Source of the DNA: Glycomyces terrestris
GTDB lineage: Bacteria; Actinomycetota; Actinomycetes; Mycobacteriales; Micromonosporaceae
NCBI RefSeq assembly: GCF_003933745.1
Contig: NZ_RSEB01000007.1
Span: 186,001-250,000, forward strand
Length of the DNA: 64,000 nt
Reading direction: 5' to 3'
Shown here: positions 45,102-53,620 of the stretch, one piece after another
Numbering within the stretch: the stretch's first letter is position 1
Layout of the letters: each line of letters opens with the position of its first letter
The notes under the pieces: model-generated
Databases searched by the model: none
What the model was told of the DNA's origin: nothing
The model's input: only the letters and a program-made list of their open reading frames with translations
Position numbers and translations under genes: made by a program

Positions 45102-45536
45102 GTGCGCAAGTGTGGGCTCCGGCGTCTGGTGCTCGTCGCGACCGTGATCGGGGCGGTGGGCCTGCTGTCGCTGCCCTGGTACGGCGCCGCGTCGCCGCGT
45201 GACGACGCCGCGGTCGTGGTGGACTGGGTCAACGCCGACGAGACGAACCCGTGGCCGCCCGGCTCCAGCGCCTCCGAGAGCCCCAGCTACGACGGCGACG
45301 GCACCGCCGACGGCCCCGACGGCGAGGACGGCGGCGACGGCTCCGGTCCCGGCGACGGCGGCCCCACCGGCGAGGCCGGCGAGCCCGGCTCCGGGCCCGT
45401 CGACGGCGGCGACGGGGAGGACGGCGGACTGCTCGGCCTCGCGTTCCCCGTGCAGGCCGGCATGAGCGTGGGCCTGCTCGCGCTCGCGTTCCTGGCGCTC
45501 CTGCCGGGCCGCCGGATGCCCGCCGACCTCCGCTGA
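45102..45536 (+). CDS. two-span membrane protein with acidic Gly-rich loop
   Basis: The protein has 144 residues starting at GTG. The N-terminus is basic then hydrophobic (LRRLVLVATVIGAVGLLSLP), the middle 70 residues consist almost only of Asp, Gly, Glu, Ser and Pro, and a second helix (VQAGMSVGLLALAFLALLPG) is near the end. The loop is probably outside the cell. No family recognised. It is convergent with the deacetylase gene, whose stop lies 14 bases beyond its own. Confidence 0.55.
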   Translation: MRKCGLRRLVLVATVIGAVGLLSLPWYGAASPRDDAAVVVDWVNADETNPWPPGSSASESPSYDGDGTADGPDGEDGGDGSGPGDGGPTGEAGEPGSGPVDGGDGEDGGLLGLAFPVQAGMSVGLLALAFLALLPGRRMPADLR

Positions 45537-45550
45537 GGCCCCGGGCCTCA
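45534..45550. terminator. short hairpin containing both convergent stop codons
   Basis: TGAGGCCCCGGGCCTCA is a perfect 17-base dyad whose first three bases are the plus-strand stop and whose last three are the minus-strand stop. Confidence 0.6.
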
Positions 45551-46441
45551 CAGGCCCGTGTACGCGTAGCCGCGGCGCTCGAACTCGGCGAGGATCGACT
45601 CCAGCGCCCCGCACATGTCCTTCTGGTTCGCGGCGCCGTCGTGCAGGAGGATGATCGCGCCCGGCCCGGCCCGGTCGAGCACGTGCTCGCGGATCTGCGC
45701 CTCGGTCGTCTCGTTGTCCCAGTCCGAGGGGTCCACGGTCCAGTGCAGCGACTCCATGCCGAGGTCGGCGGCGACCGCGATCGCCTCGTCCGTCCACCGG
45801 CCGCCGGGGTGGCGGAAGTACGCGACCTCGGCGCCCGGCGCGGCCTTGAGGATCGCGTCGTTGGTGCGCTGGAGGTTCGCGCGGATCTCCTCCTCGCTCC
45901 ATTCGCCGAGGTCGAACTCGTGGTACCAGGAGTGGTTGCACAGGGTGTGGCCCTCGCGGGCGATGTCGGCGACGAGCTCGGGGTACGCCTCCGCGTACGC
46001 GCCGATGAGGCAGAACGTGGCCTTGACGCCCCGCTCCCGGAGCATGTCGAGGACCTTCGGCGTCCACTCGGGGGAGGGGCCGTCGTCGAAGGTGAGCGCG
46101 ACGGCGTCGTCCCCGGTGTGGTTGCGGGTGCCGAGCGGGCCGTCGTACGCGTTCGACGCGGGCTCGGCCGGCGGGGCCGAGGTCGGCGGCGGCGCGGGCG
46201 ACTCGGGGGAGGGGGACGCGGCCGGGGTCGTCGCCGCGGGGGCGCTCGAGTCCGGCTCGGTGGGGGCCGGGTCCCCGGTGTCCGGCGCCTCCTCGTCCGC
46301 GGAGGACGCGGGGGCCTCGGTCCCGGTAGGCTCGGTCGCGGTCGGGTTCCCCGACGGCGCCGGGTCGCCCTCGGGCCACATCCAGGCGAGGAGCAGCAGC
46401 GCCAGGAGCGCTGCCGCGATGCCGAAGCCGTGGCGTCCCAT
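45548..46441 (-). CDS. polysaccharide deacetylase (NodB family), membrane-anchored
   Basis: The protein has 297 residues from the ATG at 46441; an ATG at 46468 is possible. A single N-terminal helix (GIAAALLALLLLAWMWP) is followed by a Pro/Ala/Ser/Thr-rich linker to residue 100. The CE4 domain has the catalytic LTFDDGPSPEW, the metal ligands in HTLCNHSWYH, FRHPGGRW and the terminal ILLHDGAANQ with its His. It removes N-acetyl groups from peptidoglycan or a surface polysaccharide outside the membrane. Position within the glycan cluster supports that. It is divergent from the flavin prenyltransferase gene. Confidence 0.9.
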   Translation of the reverse strand: MGRHGFGIAAALLALLLLAWMWPEGDPAPSGNPTATEPTGTEAPASSADEEAPDTGDPAPTEPDSSAPAATTPAASPSPESPAPPPTSAPPAEPASNAYDGPLGTRNHTGDDAVALTFDDGPSPEWTPKVLDMLRERGVKATFCLIGAYAEAYPELVADIAREGHTLCNHSWYHEFDLGEWSEEEIRANLQRTNDAILKAAPGAEVAYFRHPGGRWTDEAIAVAADLGMESLHWTVDPSDWDNETTEAQIREHVLDRAGPGAIILLHDGAANQKDMCGALESILAEFERRGYAYTGL

Positions 46442-46494
46442 GCCGTGATTGTAGGTGTCCCGGACCATCGGTCCGGTGATTCGAGGAGTGGTGG

Positions 46495-47196
46495 ATGCGA
46501 CTGGTCGTGGGGATGACGGGGGCGACCGGGGCCGTGTTCGGGGTGCGGCTGCTGGAGGCGCTGCGCGCGACCGGCGAGGTCGAGACGCACCTGGTGATGA
46601 GCCGCTGGGCGCGCACCACGCTGCGGCTGGAGACCGCGTACTCCCCGGCCGAAGTGGCCGCGCTCGCCGACTTCGCGTGGGGCCCGAACGAGCAGGCCGC
46701 CCCGATCTCCTCCGGGTCCTTCCGCACCGACGGCATGGTCATCGCGCCGTGCTCGATGAAGACGGTCGCGGCCGTGCGCACCGGCTACACCGAGGGCCTC
46801 ATCGGCCGCGCCGCGGACGTGACGCTGAAGGAGCGCCGCCGCCTCGTGCTCCTGGCCCGCGAGAGCCCGCTCTCGGAGATCCACCTGGAGAACCTGCTCG
46901 CGCTCTCGCGCATGGGCGCGGTCGTCCTCCCGCCGGTGCCGGCGTTCTACAACCGGCCCGAGACGATCGACGACCTCGTCGACCACGTCGTGGCCCGCAC
47001 CCTCGACCAGTTCGGACTCGAGTACGCCAAGGCGCGGCGCTGGGACGGCTTGGGCGACAATGGGTCCACCGGCACGATCGAGGACGGCATGGTGGCGGAC
47101 GGCATGGTCGAGAACGGCACCGTTGAAGGCGGCACGATCGAGGACGGCACTGTCGAGGACGGCACGATCGAGGACAGCGGGGCCGAGGAGGAGTAG
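46495..47196 (+). CDS. ubiX: UbiX-family flavin prenyltransferase with repetitive acidic tail
   Basis: The protein has 233 residues; the UbiX core occupies about 1-190 (VVGMTGATGAVFGVRLLEAL for FMN binding, MVIAPCSMKTVAAVRTGYTEGLI, RRRLVLLARESPLSEIHLENL, VLPPVPAFYNRPETIDDLVD). It makes prenylated FMN, the cofactor of UbiD-type decarboxylases. No UbiD gene is adjacent. Residues 193-227 are seven 5-residue repeats of the type GTIED or GMVAD, not part of known UbiX proteins. The next small gene starts 3 bases after its stop. Confidence 0.9.
   Translation: MRLVVGMTGATGAVFGVRLLEALRATGEVETHLVMSRWARTTLRLETAYSPAEVAALADFAWGPNEQAAPISSGSFRTDGMVIAPCSMKTVAAVRTGYTEGLIGRAADVTLKERRRLVLLARESPLSEIHLENLLALSRMGAVVLPPVPAFYNRPETIDDLVDHVVARTLDQFGLEYAKARRWDGLGDNGSTGTIEDGMVADGMVENGTVEGGTIEDGTVEDGTIEDSGAEEE
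47071..47175 (+). repeat. seven 15-bp tandem repeats in the ubiX 3' end
   Basis: Units of 15 bases such as GGCACGATCGAGGAC run in frame from 47071 to 47175. Units 1, 5 and 7 are identical, others vary at few bases, indicating recent slippage expansion. Confidence 0.85.
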
Positions 47197-47199
47197 CGA

Positions 47200-47451
47200 G
47201 TGGACACCCTGATGTGGGAGGCCAAGGCCGCCGAGGGGCGCGGCGCGGCGCTGCTGCGCTGGGTCCTCGACGAAGGCGTGCACGCGGTCGCGGACCCCGC
47301 GGTCCGCACCGAGGTGTTCGTCTCCGGCGACCGCGTCGTCGTGGTCGTGGTCGGCGAGCACCCGCCCCGGCGGCTCCCCGACCCGCCCGAGGACCTCATC
47401 GCCCGGGCCCCGCACGCGTGGCCGTTCACGCGGGTGAACGTCGCGGCCTGA
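47200..47451 (+). CDS. small hypothetical protein downstream of ubiX
   Basis: The protein has 83 residues from GTG. It contains AAEGRGAALLRWVLDEGV, then VFVSGDRVVVVVVGEHPPR and DPPEDLIARAPHAWPFTRV. It is too short and lacks the Cys pairs of the VdcD-type third subunit of UbiD-like decarboxylases. Similar small proteins follow ubiX in other actinobacteria as far as I recall; the function is unknown. It is followed by a 209-bp gap with no gene. Confidence 0.6.
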   Translation: MDTLMWEAKAAEGRGAALLRWVLDEGVHAVADPAVRTEVFVSGDRVVVVVVGEHPPRRLPDPPEDLIARAPHAWPFTRVNVAA

Positions 47452-47660
47452 GCGGCCCGCCGCCTCCCGCGTTCGCGAGCGCCCGTCGCGACCTGTTCGA
47501 AACCGCGGTTGTCGGTGCGCCCGCGGAGGATTGCGCACCGGGGGCCCTCCCCGTGCCCGTTTTGCGGGCATACGCCCCGGACACGCCGACGCCCGGTGGT
47601 CCTGTCGGGGCCGCCGGGCTTCGATGCGCTGGGGGACCCCGAGGGGTCCGGGATACGGCC

Positions 47661-49055
47661 CTAGCGGCCGATGCCCTGGTACGTCCAGCCGTGCTTGCGC
47701 CACTGCTCCGGGTCGTACGCGTTCATGCCGTCGAGGATGCGCCGCTCGGCGACCTGGCGGCCCAGGGCCTCGGGGTCGAGGGTGCGGAACTCCTCCCACG
47801 GGACCATCGCGCACACCACGTCGGCGCCGGCCACGGCCTCGGGCAGGGTCTTCACGAACGACAGCTCGGGCGCGAACGCCTTCGCGTTCTCCAGGCCCTC
47901 CGGGTCGTAGACGACGACGTCGGCGCGGGCCGCGCGCAGCCGCCGGGCGATGTCGAGCGCCGGCGAGTCGCGGATGTCGTCGGTGTCGGGCTTGAACGTC
48001 GCGCCCAGGTACGCCACGCGCACCCCGGACAGGTCCGGCCCGTTCGGGCCCGGCGTGCGGCCCACCAGGTTCGCGACGGCGCGCACCGTGTGCGCGCGGC
48101 GGCGGGTGTTGATGCCGTCGACCTCGTCGAGGAACCGGAACGACTCGCCGACCCCGAGCTCGCCGGCGCGCGCCGAGAGCGCCCGGATGTCCTTGGGCAG
48201 GCAGCCGCCGCCGAAGCCGATGCCGGCGCGCAGGAACTTGTTGCCGATGCGCTGGTCGTAGCCGATGGCGCGGGCCAGGTCGGCGACGTCGCCGCCGGTG
48301 ACCTCGCACAGGTCGGCCATCGCGTTGATGAACGAGATCTTCGTGGACAGGAACGCGTTCGCGGCGACCTTCACCAGCTCGGCCGTCGCCAGGTCGGTCT
48401 CGACCACCGGCACCTCGCGGTCCTCGACCGCGGCGAGCTCGAGGATGCCGCGGTGGACGTCCTTGAGCAGCTGCGAGGCCCACTCCGACTGGGCCGCGTA
48501 CACGATCCGGTTGGGGCGCAGCACGTCGTGCATCGCGTTGGACTCCTGGAGGAACTCCGGGCTCCAGCCGACCTCGACGCCGAGCCCCTCGGGGGCGTGG
48601 CGGTCGACGAGCTCCTGCACCCAGGACGCGGTGCCCACCGGGACGGTGGACTTGCCGACGATGAGGACCTTGCGCGAGAGGTGCTTGGCGAGGTCGACCA
48701 CGGCCGCCTCGATGTAGGAGAGGTCCGCGCCGTGCTCGCCCTTGCGCTGCGGGGTGCCGACGCAGATGAAGTGGACGTCGGCGAAGTCGGCGACGGCCTG
48801 CACGTCCGTGGTGAACCGCAGCCGGCCCGACTCGAGGTTCTTCTTCAGCAGCTCGGGCAGGCCCGGCTCGTGGAAGGGCACGGTGCCGGAGGCGAACGAC
48901 TCGATCTTCGCGGTGTCGACGTCGTAGCCGATCACCTCGTAGCCCAGCTCCGCGAAGCAGATCGCGTAGGTCGCCCCGAGGTAGCCGCAGCCCAGGAAGG
49001 AGATGCGCGGTCGGGTCGTCGGGTTCTGCGAAGGAGCCTGGTTCGCGTTGGCCAT
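47661..49055 (-). CDS. UDP-glucose/GDP-mannose dehydrogenase family protein (Ugd-like)
   Basis: The protein has 464 residues. Motifs: ISFLGCGYLGATYAICFAEL (NAD), FICVGTPQRKGEHGADLSYI, GKSTVPVGTASWVQE, WSPEFLQESNAMHDVLRPNR in pieces, ELVKVAANAFLSTKISFINA with the active Lys, and FGGGCLPKDIRALSA with the catalytic Cys. These fit UDP-glucose 6-dehydrogenase, giving UDP-glucuronate. It differs from the dehydrogenase at 33450, which has the WbpA-like variant. ATG 49055 is preferred over a far upstream start. The two enzymes bracket the glycosyltransferase region. Confidence 0.92.
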   Translation of the reverse strand: MANANQAPSQNPTTRPRISFLGCGYLGATYAICFAELGYEVIGYDVDTAKIESFASGTVPFHEPGLPELLKKNLESGRLRFTTDVQAVADFADVHFICVGTPQRKGEHGADLSYIEAAVVDLAKHLSRKVLIVGKSTVPVGTASWVQELVDRHAPEGLGVEVGWSPEFLQESNAMHDVLRPNRIVYAAQSEWASQLLKDVHRGILELAAVEDREVPVVETDLATAELVKVAANAFLSTKISFINAMADLCEVTGGDVADLARAIGYDQRIGNKFLRAGIGFGGGCLPKDIRALSARAGELGVGESFRFLDEVDGINTRRRAHTVRAVANLVGRTPGPNGPDLSGVRVAYLGATFKPDTDDIRDSPALDIARRLRAARADVVVYDPEGLENAKAFAPELSFVKTLPEAVAGADVVCAMVPWEEFRTLDPEALGRQVAERRILDGMNAYDPEQWRKHGWTYQGIGR

Positions 49056-49288
49056 CAGATGCGTGCCCTGTCTGTGATCGGTGCAGTGCTGGTTCGGTGC
49101 GGGTCCGGGGGTGCGGCGGCGCCCGTACGAATGGTCCCGCATCGCGCGGCGACCTCGAATTGTACGTGAACGCCCGTATGGCCTGCGCCATCGTATATTC
49201 AGCTCCACGCGTGAACCCGGGGTGACGTTGCGGGGAACCGGCGGAGAATTCACCGTGGCAGCCGTCACCGGTGCGATGATCCATGGGC

Positions 49289-49317
49289 TAGACTCGCCCT
49301 GTATTACTCATCAGTAA
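49289..49317 (+). promoter_or_regulatory. promoter and palindromic operator of the acyl-CoA dehydrogenase gene
   Basis: A -10-like TAGACT (49289-49294) is followed at 49304-49317 by TTACTCATCAGTAA, a dyad TTACT-N4-AGTAA placed over the expected transcription start. TetR-type repressors of fatty-acid genes commonly use such sites. The ATG lies 32 bases downstream with GGGAG upstream. Confidence 0.55.
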
Positions 49318-49349
49318 CAACTCTTCGCGACAACTGCCGGGAGCCGTCG

Positions 49350-50516
49350 ATGTCCACCGGGTTCACCCCCTACCAGCTGCCAGACGACTACGCCGACATC
49401 CGCGCCGCCGCGCGCGGGGTCTGCGACGCCGGGGTCGCCCCCCACGCGGCCGAGGCCGACGAGGCGGCGGCCTTCCCCGAGCAGTCCTACGCGGCGCTCA
49501 AGTCCGCCGACCTGCACGCCCCGCACATCCCCGCCGAGTACGGCGGCGCGGGCATCGACGCGCTCGGCACCGCCATCGTCATCGAGGAGGTCGCCCGCGC
49601 GTGCGCCTCCTCCTCCCTCATCCCCGCCGTGAACAAGCTCGGCTCCCTGCCGGTCATCCTCGACGGCTCCGAGGAGCTCAAGCGCCGCTACCTGCCGCCC
49701 GTGGCCGCCGGCGACGCGATGTTCTCCTACTGCCTGTCCGAGCCCGAGGCCGGCTCCGACGCCGCCTCGATGACCACCCGCGCCGTCCGCGACGGCGACG
49801 CCTGGGTCCTCGACGGCGTCAAGCGCTGGATCACCAACGCCGGCGTCAGCGAGTTCTACACCGTCTTCGCCGTCACCGAGCCCGGCAAGGGCGCCAAGGG
49901 CATCTCCGCGTTCGTGGTCGAGAAGGGCGACGCCGGGGTCTCCTTCGGCAAGCCCGAGAAGAAGCTCGGCATCAAGGGCTCCCCGACCGCCGAGGTGTAC
50001 TTCGACTCGGTGCGCCTCCCCGCAGACCGCCTCATCGGCCAGGAGGGCCAGGGGTTCTCGCTCGCCATGCGCACCCTCGACCACACCCGCGTCACCATCG
50101 CCGCGCAGGCCCTCGGGATCGCCCAGGGCGCGCTCGACGCCGCCACCGCGTACGCCGCCGAGCGCGAGCAGTTCGGCAAGCCGATCGCCGCGTTCCAGGG
50201 CGTCCAGTTCCTCCTCGCCGACGCGGCCATGAAGATCAGCGCCGCCCGCGAGCTCACTTACGCCGCCGCGGCCCGCTCCGAGCGCGGCGACGCCGACCTC
50301 ACCTACTTCGGGGCCGCCGCCAAGTGCTTCGCCTCCGACGCGGCCATGCAGATCACCACCGACATGGTCCAGGTCCTCGGCGGCTACGGCTACACCCGCG
50401 ACTTCCCGCTCGAGCGCATGATGCGCGACGCCAAGATCACCCAGATCTACGAGGGCACCAACCAGGTGCAGCGGATCGTCATCGCCCGGGAGCTCCAGCG
50501 CGGCAACGCGTTCTAG
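49350..50516 (+). CDS. acyl-CoA dehydrogenase
   Basis: The protein has 388 residues. It is a FAD enzyme introducing a trans-2 double bond in acyl-CoA. Seen: MFSYCLSEPEAGSDAASM (FAD and substrate loop), KRWITNAGVSEFYTVFA, the helical domain with REQFGKPIAAFQGVQF, QVLGGYGYTRDFPLERMMRD and the catalytic Glu in IYEGTNQVQRIVIAR. Short/medium-chain or branched-chain specificity cannot be decided. It is monocistronic with its own palindromic operator. Confidence 0.95.
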   Translation: MSTGFTPYQLPDDYADIRAAARGVCDAGVAPHAAEADEAAAFPEQSYAALKSADLHAPHIPAEYGGAGIDALGTAIVIEEVARACASSSLIPAVNKLGSLPVILDGSEELKRRYLPPVAAGDAMFSYCLSEPEAGSDAASMTTRAVRDGDAWVLDGVKRWITNAGVSEFYTVFAVTEPGKGAKGISAFVVEKGDAGVSFGKPEKKLGIKGSPTAEVYFDSVRLPADRLIGQEGQGFSLAMRTLDHTRVTIAAQALGIAQGALDAATAYAAEREQFGKPIAAFQGVQFLLADAAMKISAARELTYAAAARSERGDADLTYFGAAAKCFASDAAMQITTDMVQVLGGYGYTRDFPLERMMRDAKITQIYEGTNQVQRIVIARELQRGNAF

Positions 50517-50532
50517 GTCCACATGAGGGAGC

Positions 50533-50558
50533 GGCGGGCCCTCCGGGGCCCGCCTTTT
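50533..50558 (+). terminator. intrinsic terminator with T-run
   Basis: GGCGGGCCC (50533-50541) and GGGCCCGCC (50546-50554) pair around TCCG, followed by TTTT at 50555-50558. It ends the acyl-CoA dehydrogenase transcript. Confidence 0.85.
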
Positions 50559-50563
50559 CTCCG

Positions 50564-51454
50564 TTACGCCTCGGCCTCGGCCGGCTCGGGCCGGGCCGGG
50601 GACGCCCGCGGGGCCCGCGGCCTCGGGCCCGCGAGGGCGAGCGCGCCGACCGCGGCGAGCGCCAGGAACAGGCCCGCGGCCAGGCCCCACGGCAGGGCCA
50701 CGCCGGCCAGGAGCGCGCGCAGGTGGACGGCCGCGGCGAGGACGCCCGCGGCCGCGGTGAGCTTCGCGGCCGGGAGGCGGCCGGCGAGCCACGCCGCGAA
50801 CGGGGCCGCGACGGCGCCGCCGACCGCGAGGCCCTCCGCGAGCGGCATCGCGACCCGGAGGCTCTGGGGCGCGAACAGCCAGAAGCCGACGAGCGCGCCC
50901 GCGGCCGCGAGCGCCTGGCCGGCGGCGGCCGAGCCGACGACGCGGCGCGGCTCCAGGCGCGAGACGGCCATGAGGACGGGGACCGCGACCGGCCCCCAGG
51001 CGCCGCCCACGGCCCCGGCGAAGCCGCCGACGAGGCCGGTCGGGACGGCGAACCCGGTGCGGGGCCGCCCGAGCGGGACGACGCCGCGGGAGCCGCGCCA
51101 GGCGAGGACCGCGCCCACGGCGAGGAGCGCGGCGCTCGCGACGGGGGTCGCGGCGTCGAGTCCGGCGAGCGCCGAGAGCGCCCACGCGCCGGTGAAGCCC
51201 CCGGCGGCGCCGGCCGCGCCGAGGCGGACCGCGGTGGGCCAGTGGACGTTCCCGAAGCGCACGTGCGCGGCCGCGCCGACGGTCCCGGTGACGAGCGAGG
51301 CCGAGGCCGCGGCGGCCGCGGCGACGACGGGCGCGAGGCCGAGCCCGGCGAGGAGCGCGGCGGCGACGGTGCCGAAGCCCATGCCGAGGACGCCGTCGAC
51401 GAGCTGGGAGACCAGGCCGGCGGCGAAGGCCGCGGCGACGGCGGTCGGGATCAT
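50564..51454 (-). CDS. TauE/SafE-family sulfite/anion exporter-like membrane protein
   Basis: The protein has 296 residues with about eight membrane helices. The first repeat begins AAGLVSQLVDGVLGMGFGTV, a typical TauE signature with the conserved GxGxG region, and the second repeat is near FAVPTGLVGGFAGAVGGAWGP, showing the family's internal duplication. The ATG at 51454 has GGGAG about 12 bases upstream. Members move sulfoacetate, sulfite or organic anions; the substrate is unknown. It is convergent with the acyl-CoA dehydrogenase. Confidence 0.85.
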   Translation of the reverse strand: MIPTAVAAAFAAGLVSQLVDGVLGMGFGTVAAALLAGLGLAPVVAAAAAASASLVTGTVGAAAHVRFGNVHWPTAVRLGAAGAAGGFTGAWALSALAGLDAATPVASAALLAVGAVLAWRGSRGVVPLGRPRTGFAVPTGLVGGFAGAVGGAWGPVAVPVLMAVSRLEPRRVVGSAAAGQALAAAGALVGFWLFAPQSLRVAMPLAEGLAVGGAVAAPFAAWLAGRLPAAKLTAAAGVLAAAVHLRALLAGVALPWGLAAGLFLALAAVGALALAGPRPRAPRASPARPEPAEAEA

Positions 51455-51710
51455 GACGCGGGGCTCCCTCGGGTTCGGACCGCCCCAGGATAGTCGCCGC
51501 CAGCGCGCCGCCCCCGGCCGCGCCGCACCGGCCCCGACCGGCCGTTTTGGAGGCCTCCGCCACCCGGTGAGGGGTCGGATGCGCTGGGCGAGACCAGGGT
51601 CATAGCGTGGGGGAGCGGTCCTGGTTACGCTCGCGTAGCCCCTACCGGCACCCACCGCCTGCGGCAGTGCACAGGCGTTTGAGTTTCCTAGAGATGCAGA
51701 GGAGCATTCG

Positions 51711-52661
51711 ATGGGCAAGAAGGTCACGGTCGTCGGCGCCGGTTTCTACGGCTCCACCACCGCGCAGCGCCTGGCCGAGTACGACATCTTCGACGAGGTC
51801 GTCCTCACCGACATCGTCGAGGGCAAGCCCGAGGGCATCGCCCTCGACATGAACCAGTCCCGCACCATCGAGGGCTTCGAGACGAAGGTCGTCGGCGCCA
51901 CGACCGACAACGAGGGCAACGGGTACGAGAAGACCGCCGGCTCGGACGTCATCGTCATCACCGCCGGCCTGCCCCGCAAGCCGGGCATGAGCCGCATGGA
52001 CCTCCTCGAGGTCAACGCCCGCATCGTGCGCGGCGTGACCGAGAACCTGGTCAAGCACTCCCCGAACGCCGTCATCATCGTCGTCTCCAACCCGCTCGAC
52101 GAGATGACCGCGCTCGCGCAGCTCGCCTCGGGCTTCCCGAAGCACCGCGTCCTCGGCCAGGCCGGGATGCTCGACACCGCGCGCTTCACGAACTTCGTGG
52201 CCGAGGAGCTCCAGGTGCCGGTCAAGTCGGTGACGACCCTGACGCTCGGCTCCCACGGCGACACCATGGTCCCGGTCCCGAGCCAGTCGTCCGTGGACGG
52301 CAAGCCGCTCACCGACCTGCTGCCGGCCGACAAGGTCGAGGAGCTGGTGACCAAGACCCGCAACGGCGGCGCCGAGATCGTGGCCCTGCTCAAGACCGGT
52401 TCGGCGTACTACGCGCCGTCGGCCGCGGCCGCGCGCATGGCGAAGGCCGTCGCGGAGGACTCCGGCGCGGTCATGCCGGTGTGCGCGTGGGTCGACGGCG
52501 AGTACGGGATCTCCGGCGTCTACCTGGGCGTGAACGCGAAGATCGGCGCCGAGGGCGTCAAGGAGGTCGTCGAGACCCCCCTCACCGACGCCGAGCTGGC
52601 GAACCTGAAGGAGGCCGCCGAGGCCGTCCGCGCCAAGCAGGCCGACGTCGCCGAGCTGTAG
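51711..52661 (+). CDS. mdh: malate dehydrogenase (LDH-like type)
   Basis: The protein has 316 residues. VTVVGAGFYGSTTAQRLAEY binds NAD, with Asp in VVLTDIVEGK setting NAD preference. The substrate loop GLPRKPGMSRMDL has the two Arg typical of malate rather than lactate enzymes; the catalytic pair is Asp in LDTARF and His in LGSHGDTMVP. It interconverts malate and oxaloacetate in the TCA cycle. GAGGAG lies about 7 bases before the ATG. It is monocistronic. Confidence 0.95.
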   Translation: MGKKVTVVGAGFYGSTTAQRLAEYDIFDEVVLTDIVEGKPEGIALDMNQSRTIEGFETKVVGATTDNEGNGYEKTAGSDVIVITAGLPRKPGMSRMDLLEVNARIVRGVTENLVKHSPNAVIIVVSNPLDEMTALAQLASGFPKHRVLGQAGMLDTARFTNFVAEELQVPVKSVTTLTLGSHGDTMVPVPSQSSVDGKPLTDLLPADKVEELVTKTRNGGAEIVALLKTGSAYYAPSAAAARMAKAVAEDSGAVMPVCAWVDGEYGISGVYLGVNAKIGAEGVKEVVETPLTDAELANLKEAAEAVRAKQADVAEL

Positions 52662-52676
52662 GCGGACCTGACGACA

Positions 52677-52703
52677 GGGGCTCCCGCGGCGCGCGGGGGC
52701 CCC
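52677..52703 (+). terminator. terminator after mdh
   Basis: GGGGCTCCCGCG (52677-52688) pairs with CGCGGGGGCCCC (52692-52703), with one weak pair, followed by TTT. Confidence 0.7.
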
Positions 52704-52770
52704 TTTCGCGTCCCCCGGCGCGGGCCGGTGCGGCGCTCCGACGTGCGTCGGGGCGCGGATCGGGCGTCGC

Positions 52771-52776
52771 TAGGCT
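52771..52776 (+). promoter_or_regulatory. -10 element of a leaderless transcript (PAP2 gene)
   Basis: TAGGCT ends 7 bases before the GTG start at 52784; no Shine-Dalgarno sequence is visible, so transcription probably starts at the GTG itself. Confidence 0.5.
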
Positions 52777-52783
52777 TACGCCC

Positions 52784-53557
52784 GTGACGGTCAAGAGGCA
52801 GCGCGTGGATCGGACCCCTGCGGGCGGGTGGACGCCCTTCGTGGCGAAGCGGCCCGGCTCGTGGCGGCTCGAGATCGCCATGGGCCTGGCGTTCGCGGTC
52901 TGCACGTGGCTGTCCGCGTTCGAGAGCCCCCTGATCGACCTCGACATCTGGGTCCGGGACTTCTCGGACGCGCACCGGCCCCCGTGGTTCGAGACGCTCC
53001 TGGTGTACACCAACAAGCTCGGGCAGGGCGGCATCCTCAGCGCGGTCGTGCTCGCGCTCGCCGCGCTCCTGGCGTTCCGGCGGCACACGGTGCGGCCGAT
53101 GGTCGCGTTCCTCGTCATGTACGGCATGGCCGGGCTGGTGCTGCTGCTCAAGCTCGCGTTCCCGCGGATCTACCCGCACTGGCCGCGGCCCGACCCTGGA
53201 CCGTACGCGGACGCCGGGGAGGCGCTCCTGTTCGTCCCCGACCGGTCCGAGCTGGGGAACCTGGGCGACTCGGCGGTCGGCGCGTACCCCTCGGGGCACG
53301 TGGTGAACACGTTCGTGTGGTACGGGCTGCTGGTGCTGCTCGTGGGGGCGCTCATGACGACCTGGCAGCGCCGGCTCCTGCTCGCCGCGCCGGTCGTGAT
53401 CGTGTTCTTCTCCACGACGTACCTCGGCTTCCACTGGCTCACCGACTCCCTGGCGGGCGTCTTCATCGGCGTCGTCATCGTGCGGATCATGAAGCGCCTC
53501 CCCTGGGCCACCGCGCCCCTGCCGGACTGGCTGGAGCCGGAGCGGCGCTACCGGTAG
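52784..53557 (+). CDS. PAP2-family membrane phosphatase
   Basis: The protein has 257 residues with six membrane segments. The three phosphatase motifs are present: KLAFPRIYPHWPRP (K-x6-RP), YPSGH, and the motif with LGFHWLTDSLAG holding the catalytic His and Asp. Such enzymes dephosphorylate lipid phosphates such as undecaprenyl diphosphate or phosphatidate at the outer membrane face. An insertion of about 35 residues between motifs 1 and 2 is extracellular. Confidence 0.9.
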   Translation: MTVKRQRVDRTPAGGWTPFVAKRPGSWRLEIAMGLAFAVCTWLSAFESPLIDLDIWVRDFSDAHRPPWFETLLVYTNKLGQGGILSAVVLALAALLAFRRHTVRPMVAFLVMYGMAGLVLLLKLAFPRIYPHWPRPDPGPYADAGEALLFVPDRSELGNLGDSAVGAYPSGHVVNTFVWYGLLVLLVGALMTTWQRRLLLAAPVVIVFFSTTYLGFHWLTDSLAGVFIGVVIVRIMKRLPWATAPLPDWLEPERRYR

Positions 53558-53620
53558 CGGTACCGCGCAGCGCCTTTCGGCGGTGCCCTCCTGTAAACCG
53601 GGCGCGGTATCGTCTCGGTC

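Noticed and set aside
47071..47175. Regulatory repeat or iteron array
   Set aside because: The 15-bp units keep the ubiX reading frame and lie before its stop codon, so they are coding.
46495..47451. A complete UbiX-UbiD-type decarboxylase operon
   Set aside because: The only neighbour is an 83-residue protein without the features of UbiD or of the small Cys-rich subunit.
47214..49169. 651-codon plus-strand frame opposite the Ugd-like gene
   Set aside because: It overlaps ubiX-downstream gene and is antisense to a dehydrogenase with all active-site motifs.
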